From CAG-273 sp051891195 (GTDB lineage Bacteria; Bacillota; Clostridia; TANB77; CAG-508), in the NCBI GenBank assembly GCA_051891195.1, contig JBJFEZ010000013.1, forward strand, positions 1 through 15,424: a stretch of DNA of 15,424 bases. The letters run 5' to 3'. How positions within the stretch are numbered: the stretch's first letter is position 1; each line of letters opens with the position of its first letter. A program made the translations under genes and the position numbers. A model generated the notes under the pieces. The model saw only the letters and a list, made by a program, of their open reading frames with translations, had not been told where the DNA came from and did no database searches. Shown here piece after piece: positions 5,695 to 10,837 of this stretch.

Positions 5695-6435
5695 TTATCT
5701 ACAAGGCCTACACCATGGTTTGCATTGATGTTTATCACAATCTTTATTACATTCTTTGTCACAATGCTTGTCGCAATCTTTATCGCAATGCTTATCACAG
5801 TCTTTATCCCATTCTTTGTCACAATGTTTGTCACAATCTTTATCGCAATGCTTATCACAGTCTTTATCCCATTCTTTGTCACAATGCTTGTCGCAATCTT
5901 TATCACAATGCTTATCACAGTCTTTATCACATTTTTTGTCACAATGCTTGTTGCAATCTTTATCGCAATGCTTATCACAGTCTTTATTACATTCTTTGTC
6001 ACAATGCTTGTCGCAATCTTTATCGCAATGCTTATCGCAATGTTTTTCTAGGCAAGGAGGACAATCAAGTTTAACGCCTTTTAAGCATTTTCCTTCGTGC
6101 TTACAAGAAGTACATACCTTACAATGCTTTACTTTATCAACCCAGATTTGAATTTCATATAAGCGGTTAGCACATAAAGGTCCGAAAACAAATTCTCCTT
6201 CTTTATCTGTAAAAGTATGAGAAACTGGTTTTCTTTCTTCTTCACCACACTCACAAGATATTTCTATTAATTTTACAACAGCATCAGCAATAGGGTCTTG
6301 ATAGCAATCTTTTATTACTCCATAAATAACAGATCTGTTATCTTCTGGAAGAGTAATATCAATATCATATTGTTTTCCTGTAGCCATAACACCATCTACA
6401 TTTAAAACTGGACATACACATTTTTCATATTCCAT
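5695..6435 (-). CDS. Cysteine-rich tandem-repeat protein with N-terminal CnaB/carboxypeptidase-regulatory-like domain
   Basis: 246 residues, 39 of them Cys. Residues 22-104 look like a CnaB or carboxypeptidase-regulatory-like beta-sandwich (ITLPEDNRSVIYGVIKD, PIADAVVKLIEI, HTFTDKEGEFVFGPL, YEIQIWV). A linker of Cys pairs follows (C105, C108, C111, C117, C125, C128). Residues 131-236 are C-D-K-x tetrads grouped in fives, giving five 20-residue units plus a partial sixth. In units 3 and 4 the fifth Cys is Trp. The tail is HQCKPWCRPCR. There is no signal peptide or membrane segment. Start: ATG with AAAGGAG 11 bases upstream. Periodic Cys/His/Asp suggests metal binding or disulfide cross-linking; a spore coat or exosporium role is plausible because such layers use Cys-rich proteins, but this is inference. 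I do not know a named family for the repeat. Confidence 0.85.
   Translation of the reverse strand: MEYEKCVCPVLNVDGVMATGKQYDIDITLPEDNRSVIYGVIKDCYQDPIADAVVKLIEISCECGEEERKPVSHTFTDKEGEFVFGPLCANRLYEIQIWVDKVKHCKVCTSCKHEGKCLKGVKLDCPPCLEKHCDKHCDKDCDKHCDKECNKDCDKHCDKDCNKHCDKKCDKDCDKHCDKDCDKHCDKEWDKDCDKHCDKDCDKHCDKEWDKDCDKHCDKDCDKHCDKECNKDCDKHQCKPWCRPCR
5731..6040. repeat. 60-bp in-frame tandem repeat array, about five copies
   Basis: Full units at 5761-5820, 5821-5880, 5881-5940 and 5941-6000, with partial units at 5731-5760 and 6001-6040. On the - strand each unit encodes five 4-codon tetrads (TGY GAY AAR NNN), so a 12-bp sub-repeat is nested in the 60-bp unit. The first two full units differ at only two positions, both synonymous, indicating recent duplication; others differ mostly at third positions. 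Confidence 0.95.
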
Positions 6436-6455
6436 AATAATTCATACTCCTTTCT

Positions 6456-6569
6456 TTAATATATCTTATGCAAAGATTCGACAAATTGTGCTAAATAATG
6501 AATGGTTACTCTTTCTAACTCGTCATTCTTCGAACCACTTGTATGCTCTAAACTAACATATTTATAGGC
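6456..6569 (-). pseudogene. Protein-like open stretch without a start, possible gene remnant
   Basis: On the - strand, 37 codons between two stops read like the C-terminus of a soluble protein: AYKYVSLEHTSGSKNDELER followed by a helix-like VTIHYLAQFVESLHKIY and TAA at 6456-6458. There is no in-frame ATG, GTG or TTG at its beginning. Codon choice differs from the neighbours (AAG, TCG, GAC, GAG, GTC, ACC), which hints at foreign origin. I cannot name the family. It could be chance: the stretch is short, and it overlaps a candidate promoter of the Cys-rich gene. Confidence 0.35.
6462..6491 (-). promoter_or_regulatory. Candidate sporulation-type (sigma-E/K-like) promoter of the Cys-rich gene
   Basis: The - strand reads GCACAAT (6485-6491), 14 bases, then CATAAGATA (6462-6470). 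CATA-n3-TA is the -10 pattern of the mother-cell factor sigma-K and is close to that of sigma-E; an AC-containing -35 at this spacing also fits sigma-K. Transcription would start near 6455, directly before the ribosome binding site at 6447-6453. No good sigma-A promoter is visible in the same gap. The match is short and unproven. Confidence 0.35.
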
Positions 6570-6660
6570 TTATATACTAGTAGGCTGTGAATTGTAATAA
6601 TAAATGATTTATAAACGAAGTTATTTTAAATAAACTATAGTAAAAATAAAAGTATAGTAG

Positions 6661-6666
6661 TATAAT
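6661..6666 (+). promoter_or_regulatory. -10 box upstream of murI
   Basis: TATAAT at 6661-6666, 30 bases before the murI ATG. The -35 region is poor (TAGTAA at 17-bp spacing). Confidence 0.45.
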
Positions 6667-6696
6667 ATACAAAAAATAAAAGAAGGGAATAAAAAA

Positions 6697-7494
6697 ATGG
6701 ACAACAGACCTATTGGAGTATTTGATTCAGGTGTTGGAGGAATGACAGTTTTAAAAGAAATAATGAAAAAACTTCCAACAGAGAGTTTTATTTATTTAGG
6801 AGATACAAAAAGATTTCCTTATGGAAGTAAAACCAAAGAAAGCATTATAGAACTAACTAAAAATGGAATAGAATTTTTAATAAATAAAGGTGTAAAGCTA
6901 ATAGTAATTGCTTGTGGAACTGCTACAAGCCAAGCTTTAGATACTGTTAAAGATTTATATAACATACCTATTATAGGAGTAATAAGTCCAACAGTTGAAT
7001 ACATAAATAAAACAAATAAAAAGAACATAGGCGTAATTGCTACAGCAGGAACTATACGTAGTAAAGGATGGGAAAAAGCAATACTAGAAAAAATTTCAGA
7101 TGCTAAAGTACAAAGCATAGCTTGTCCTCTATTAGCACCTATGGTTGAAGAAGGATGGAACGAAAATAAAATAGCAACTTTAGCAGTAAAAGAATATTTA
7201 AAACCATTTAATAAAATACAAGCCTTAATTTTAGGATGTACACATTATCCATTATTAACTAAAGTAATAAAAAAACAAATAGGCAAAAAAGTAGAAATTA
7301 TAAATATAGGAAATTTTGTTGCAATAAAAACAGAACAAATTTTAAATGAACTTAGGATAAATTCCATAGACAACAAAAATCAATTAGAAGTATATCTTAC
7401 AGAAACAGAATGTAAATTTAATGAAGTGGCTAGTAAATTAATAGGAAAAGATATACAAGCAAAACAAGTTAAAGAAGAAATTGTAATTAAATAA
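6697..7494 (+). CDS. murI: Glutamate racemase
   Basis: Cytosolic, cofactor-independent racemase making D-glutamate for peptidoglycan. The 265 residues are normal length. The N-terminal motif GVFDSGVGGMTVLKE carries D10 and S11, PYGSK is at 41-45, the first catalytic cysteine is C73 (IACGTATSQ) and the second C181 with H183 (GCTHYPLL). Two deviations: the usual Asn after C73 (CNTA) is Gly here, and the usual DSG-type motif near residue 204 reads INIGNF. Both catalytic Cys are kept, so activity is still likely. The start has AGAAGGGA upstream. The deacetylase gene follows after 65 bases on the same strand with no terminator between, so an operon is possible. Confidence 0.93.
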   Translation: MDNRPIGVFDSGVGGMTVLKEIMKKLPTESFIYLGDTKRFPYGSKTKESIIELTKNGIEFLINKGVKLIVIACGTATSQALDTVKDLYNIPIIGVISPTVEYINKTNKKNIGVIATAGTIRSKGWEKAILEKISDAKVQSIACPLLAPMVEEGWNENKIATLAVKEYLKPFNKIQALILGCTHYPLLTKVIKKQIGKKVEIINIGNFVAIKTEQILNELRINSIDNKNQLEVYLTETECKFNEVASKLIGKDIQAKQVKEEIVIK

Positions 7495-7559
7495 ATATAA
7501 TCATAAATAAAACAAGCAATGAATATACTGTTATTATCTAATTTTGGAGGTAATAAAGT

Positions 7560-8330
7560 ATGTTCATTGTTTTTAATAAGCAAAAAATTTATTCATATTT
7601 AGTTTCGCTTACTACGGTAGTGGTTTTATTTGTAATTGCATTTACAATAACAAGTGGAAACTTAAGTGCAATAACTACTTCTAGTAATGCAAGAGAACTT
7701 CCTATTTACTGTGTTGAAACCAGTGATAAAAAAGTAGCTCTTACAATTAATTGTGCTTGGAATGCAGATGATATAGATAGCATATTAAAAACATTAGAAG
7801 AAAATCAAACTAAAATAACATTTTTTGTAGTAGGTGATTGGGTGGATAAATTTCCAGATGCAGTTAAAAAAATTTATAATGCAGGGCACGAAATTGGAAA
7901 CCATTCAAATACTCATCCGCACGTAAATAATTTAAGCAGTGATGCAAATATAAAAGAGGTTAATGAATGTTGTAATAAAATAGAAAAAATTACTGGAAGC
8001 AAAACTACTCTTTACCGTGCACCATATGGGGAATATAATAATACAGTAATTCGTTCAGCAAAAGCAGCAAGCCACATACCAATACAATGGAACTTAGACA
8101 CATTAGATTATACTGGTCTAACAGGAGAAGAAATGTGGAATAGATTGAATGGTAAACTAAAAAGTGGAAGTATTATATTAATGCATAATGGAACTACCCA
8201 TACAGCAGATAGTTTAAATATGTTATTAAAAAATATTAAACAATCAGGTTATGAAGTTGTTAAAGTATCTGACTTAATACATAAAAGCAATTATGTTATA
8301 GATAATAACGGTACGCAAAAATTGCAATAA
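7560..8330 (+). CDS. Membrane-anchored polysaccharide deacetylase (NodB fold, PdaB-like)
   Basis: Predicted metal-dependent deacetylase of cell-wall or spore-cortex glycan, 256 residues. Residues 13-33 are a membrane anchor or uncleaved signal; the NodB domain covers about 48-243. Motif 2 is H115-S-N-T-H119 (metal ligands), motif 3 RAPYGEY (153-159), motif 4 WNLDTLDYTG (177-186), motif 5 ILMHNG with H209. Motif 1 is unusual: relatives read TFDAAWG or TFDDG, here TINCAWNADD, so the motif-1 Asp is Asn (N64); D70 and D71 are nearby. Either a lineage variant or an enzyme with reduced activity. The start is well supported by TTGGAGGT. It lies between murI and a Mur-ligase-like gene, which fits a cell-wall role. 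Confidence 0.88.
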   Translation: MFIVFNKQKIYSYLVSLTTVVVLFVIAFTITSGNLSAITTSSNARELPIYCVETSDKKVALTINCAWNADDIDSILKTLEENQTKITFFVVGDWVDKFPDAVKKIYNAGHEIGNHSNTHPHVNNLSSDANIKEVNECCNKIEKITGSKTTLYRAPYGEYNNTVIRSAKAASHIPIQWNLDTLDYTGLTGEEMWNRLNGKLKSGSIILMHNGTTHTADSLNMLLKNIKQSGYEVVKVSDLIHKSNYVIDNNGTQKLQ

Positions 8331-8401
8331 TTTGGAAATAAACGAATAAAGCTTTTTGAAAATGGGTATATTAGACCTATATCAAGAAGGAGTAAAAGAA
8401 A

Positions 8402-8896
8402 ATGTCTTTAATTGGTATTTTAACAGAAAGCAATCACCAAAATTACCTAAAACAAGAAGTAAAAAAAATAACAAGCCAAGACCAAATAATTTTCTTAAAT
8501 GAAAACTGCATTAGAAATGTAAAAAATATTACATTTGAAACTGTTTTACTTGGAAAGAAAGTTGAAAACAACAAAAAAGATATAATTAAAATTATTGAAA
8601 AAGCAGATAATTTAATATTTAACACAGATATTATTGAAAATATAAGCTTACTAGATAATTTACACCTAAAATTAATAACATATGGTTTTAACTCAAAATC
8701 TACAATAACTACATCTAGTATATCAGAAAATAAAATAATTATATGTTTACAAAGAGGAATACAAAATATAAAAGGGGAAGAAATAGAACCACAAGAACTA
8801 CAAATGAATATAAAAAATAACATTAACAGCTATGAAGCTATGGAATTAGCTAGCTTAAAATTGCTATATGCAGACTACCAAAAAGCCTTAAGCTAA
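8402..8896 (+). CDS. Small Mur-ligase-derived protein lacking the ATP-binding part
   Basis: 164 residues. Residues 65-106 resemble the segment of Mur ligases at the end of the central domain: KADNLIFNTD (compare the Mur-ligase N-x-D segment) and LITYGFNSKSTITTSSI (compare the TfGl-x-x-a-d motif). The glycine-rich P-loop that binds ATP in Mur ligases is absent, and the protein is about one third of a ligase, so catalysis is unlikely; a binding or regulatory role would be a guess. The C-terminus (128-164) is helical and charged. The start is clear, with AGAAGGAG about 11 bases before ATG. It follows the deacetylase by 71 bases. The Mur-ligase relation is from recognised pattern only. Confidence 0.7.
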   Translation: MSLIGILTESNHQNYLKQEVKKITSQDQIIFLNENCIRNVKNITFETVLLGKKVENNKKDIIKIIEKADNLIFNTDIIENISLLDNLHLKLITYGFNSKSTITTSSISENKIIICLQRGIQNIKGEEIEPQELQMNIKNNINSYEAMELASLKLLYADYQKALS

Positions 8897-8969
8897 GGTG
8901 TTTATAGACAAAAGTATAATTTTAAAAATGTATTTTTTCTACAAAATAAGAAAAATTTAACATTTTATG

Positions 8970-8998
8970 TAGACAAAACCAAAAAAACATAGTATAAT
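8970..8998 (+). promoter_or_regulatory. Sigma-A-type promoter of the SSB gene
   Basis: TAGACA (8970-8975), 17-bp spacer, TATAAT (8993-8998). The leader to the start codon is about 77 bases. The imperfect inverted repeat CTACAAAAT ... ATTTTATGTAG (8939-8972) runs into the -35 and could be a control site. Confidence 0.72.
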
Positions 8999-9081
8999 AT
9001 AGATTGTGGCTAGTAATTAGTCTAAATTTTACATACTATGAATAAACTAAAATAAGAAACAAATGTAGGGAGGAAATTAAA

Positions 9082-9759
9082 TTGAATACAAATTATGATG
9101 ATAATAACCATTTAATATTGGTTGGAAAGGTAACAAGCGAAAAAAAATTTAGTCATGAAATTTATGGAGAAAAATTTTACATATTTGACTTAAGTGTACC
9201 ACGTTTAAGCGGAAATGCAGATGTTATTCCAGTGACTATTTCAGAAAGACTATTAACAATTAAAGATATTAATGTGGGAGATAACCTAAAAATTGATGGA
9301 CAATTTAGATCATATAACAGTTATGATAATGAAAGAAACAAATTAATTTTAACAGTATTTGTAAAAGACCTTCAATTTATAGAAAATGAAGAAGAAATAG
9401 AAGTAAAAAAAGAAAACATTTCAAATGAAGTAGTTTTAGACGGATATATTTGTAAAAAACCAATTTACCGTAAAACACCATTTGGAAGAGAAATTTCAGA
9501 TATATTATTAGCTGTAAATAGAGCATATAACAAATCAGACTATATTCCTTGTATTGCTTGGGGAAGAAATGCAAGATTTTGTGAAAATGTACCAGTTGGA
9601 ACAGAAGTTAAAATAGTAGGTAGAGTTCAGTCTAGAGAATATGAAAAAAAATATGAAGATGGAACTGTAGAAAAAAAGGTTGCCTATGAAGTATCTGTAT
9701 CTAGCTTAGAAATTGCAAATCAAGAAGGAAATAGTCAAGAAAATCAAGAAGCTATTTAA
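9082..9759 (+). CDS. Tandem-OB-fold single-stranded DNA-binding protein
   Basis: 225 residues with two SSB-like OB folds. The second (about 115-212) is the more typical: VVLDGYICKKPIYRKTPFG, the conserved LAVNR, YIPCIAWGRNA, VKIVGRVQSREYEKK and YEVSVSSLEI. The first (about 10-105) is more diverged (LILVGKVTSEKKF, VGDNLKIDGQFRSY). A Glu/Lys-rich linker joins them, and the end is polar (NQEGNSQENQEAI) without the DDDIPF-type tip of housekeeping SSB. Such two-domain proteins occur in Clostridia; a role in DNA replication or repair is inferred. The start is TTG at 9082, fixed by GGGAGG at 9068-9073, 8 bases upstream. The stop codon lies inside a large terminator stem. Confidence 0.85.
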   Translation: MNTNYDDNNHLILVGKVTSEKKFSHEIYGEKFYIFDLSVPRLSGNADVIPVTISERLLTIKDINVGDNLKIDGQFRSYNSYDNERNKLILTVFVKDLQFIENEEEIEVKKENISNEVVLDGYICKKPIYRKTPFGREISDILLAVNRAYNKSDYIPCIAWGRNARFCENVPVGTEVKIVGRVQSREYEKKYEDGTVEKKVAYEVSVSSLEIANQEGNSQENQEAI

Positions 9760-9808
9760 CAAAAAATAATGCACTAAAATTTAAATTTTTAGTGCATTAT
9801 TTTTTGTT
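9758..9808. terminator. 22-bp perfect inverted repeat, bidirectional terminator overlapping both stop codons
   Basis: The arms at 9758-9779 and 9787-9808 are exact complements with a 7-nt loop. A6 and T6 runs inside the arms provide U-tracts in both directions around a core TAATGCACTAAAA. It includes part of the SSB stop and the last codons and stop of the opposing 65-residue gene. Confidence 0.9.
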
Positions 9809-9994
9809 AACATTATCTTTTACTTCAGGAATAATTACTTCTCTAGAGTCTTTAGGTCTAGGCTTTTCTACTTCAATATGTTCATAAACAGGAGAAATAT
9901 TTAAATTACCATCACCTGTAACAACATCTATTTTTTTTTGCTCTTTTATATCTTTTTCTTCTTGAGTATCAAGAAGGTTTTCATTTTCTTCCAT
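9797..9994 (-). CDS. 65-residue charged protein, unknown function
   Basis: A small soluble, highly charged protein that I do not recognise. The N-terminal half is acidic and lysine-rich (MEENENLLDTQEEKDIKEQKK), then a stretch that could form beta strands (IDVVTGDGNLNISPVYEHIEVE), then KPRPKDSREVIIPEVKDNVNKK. The start at ATG 9994 is chosen over a longer reading because GGAGTGA lies 4 bases upstream and a TTGACA-17-TAGTAT promoter lies in the longer reading's codons. No cysteine, no membrane segment. It diverges from scpB and converges on the SSB gene. Confidence 0.75.
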   Translation of the reverse strand: MEENENLLDTQEEKDIKEQKKIDVVTGDGNLNISPVYEHIEVEKPRPKDSREVIIPEVKDNVNKK

Positions 9995-10025
9995 AAAATC
10001 ACTCCAATCTCTTTTGACTATGTTA

Positions 10026-10054
10026 ATACTACCACAGTATAAAAATAATGTCAA
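10026..10054 (-). promoter_or_regulatory. Promoter of the 65-residue protein gene
   Basis: On the - strand TTGACA (10049-10054), a 17-bp spacer, and TAGTAT (10026-10031) preceded by TGG, so also an extended -10. Very close to the sigma-A consensus; leader about 25 bases. Confidence 0.75.
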
Positions 10055-10086
10055 TTAGAAAATAATTGACCCAACATCAAAAAATC

Positions 10087-10115
10087 TTGACATAAGGCTT
10101 GATTCGTGTGATAAT
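10087..10115 (+). promoter_or_regulatory. Promoter of the scpB-proS operon
   Basis: TTGACA (10087-10092), 17-bp spacer, GATAAT (10110-10115) preceded by TGT, an extended -10. Transcription would start near 10122, about 32 bases before the scpB ATG. It is separated from the divergent promoter by only 32 bases. Confidence 0.78.
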
Positions 10116-10153
10116 ATATAAGAGTTTTAAAATAAAAGAATGTGAGAAATTAT

Positions 10154-10804
10154 ATGGAAATAAATAAATCTAAAGGAGTAATAGAAGCAATACTTTTTGC
10201 TGCAGGTAGAGAAGTAAAAATAACAGAATTAATGTCAGCTTTAGAAGCAAGCTCAGAAGAAGTTATTACAATAGTAGAAAGTATGAAGGAAGATTATAAA
10301 AACCAAAATAGAGGACTTCAAATTGTAAATGTAGGAGAAGCCTATCAATTATGCACAAAACAAGACTATTACGAATACTTATATACTATTTTAGATAAAA
10401 GAAACAAACCAAATTTATCACAAGCTGCAATAGAAACTCTTGCAATTATTGCATATAATCCAAGAATTACAAGAGCTGAAGTTGAAGCTATTCGTGGTGT
10501 TAATTCAGATGGCACAATATATAAATTATTAGACTATAACCTAATAGAAGAAACCGGTAAACTAGACGCACCAGGTAGACCTGGTACTTATGGTGTTACT
10601 TCTGAATTTTTAAGAATATTTGGATTTAACAATTTAAATGAACTTCCAGATTTACCAAGATATAAATTAGATGAAAATAGGCAAATAGTAATAGATGAAA
10701 TTATAGAAGAAAATAAGGAAGAAGCTGAAGAAAATCAAAAAGAAGAAAAATTTGAAGAAGAACTAAATGAGGCTCCAATGCCCGAAAGGGAAACAAGTAA
10801 ATAA
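10154..10804 (+). CDS. scpB: Segregation and condensation protein B
   Basis: Winged-helix subunit of the Smc-ScpA-ScpB condensin that organises and segregates chromosomes. With the ATG at 10154 it has 216 residues. It carries the typical N-terminal IEAILFAAGREVKITEL, the central LSQAAIETLAIIAYNPRITRAEVEAIRGV, and the DAPGRPGTYGVTSEFLRIFG wing, then a long acidic tail (EENKEEAEENQKEE). GTG at 10142 is in frame but is part of the ribosome binding site AAAGAATGTGA, which pairs with the anti-SD extension; ATG 10154 is 8 bases further on and preferred. scpA is usually directly upstream but is not in this window, so scpB heads its own unit with proS. Confidence 0.93.
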   Translation: MEINKSKGVIEAILFAAGREVKITELMSALEASSEEVITIVESMKEDYKNQNRGLQIVNVGEAYQLCTKQDYYEYLYTILDKRNKPNLSQAAIETLAIIAYNPRITRAEVEAIRGVNSDGTIYKLLDYNLIEETGKLDAPGRPGTYGVTSEFLRIFGFNNLNELPDLPRYKLDENRQIVIDEIIEENKEEAEENQKEEKFEEELNEAPMPERETSK

Positions 10805-10837
10805 TAAAACAAAAATTAGAAAGGAATGTGAATAAAA

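Noticed and set aside
5731..6040. Regular repeats resembling a CRISPR array
   Set aside because: Units are contiguous with no unique spacers, and the period is a multiple of three inside one coding frame.
5640..6151. Several long open frames on both strands over the repeat array (up to about 134 codons)
   Set aside because: A 60-bp repeat whose unit holds no stop in a given frame stays open in every copy. These frames are mirrors of the Cys-rich gene, lack ribosome binding sites and encode monotonous hydrophobic or Ser/Gln strings.
8362..8502. A 46-codon open frame starting ATGGGTATATTAGAC, overlapping the 8402 gene
   Set aside because: No ribosome binding site; most of it is the 8402 gene read in another frame. 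The 8402 start has a strong AGAAGGAG.
10142..10153. GTG at 10142 as the scpB start
   Set aside because: It is part of the likely ribosome binding site and has none of its own; ATG 10154 fits the spacing and the family's N-terminus.
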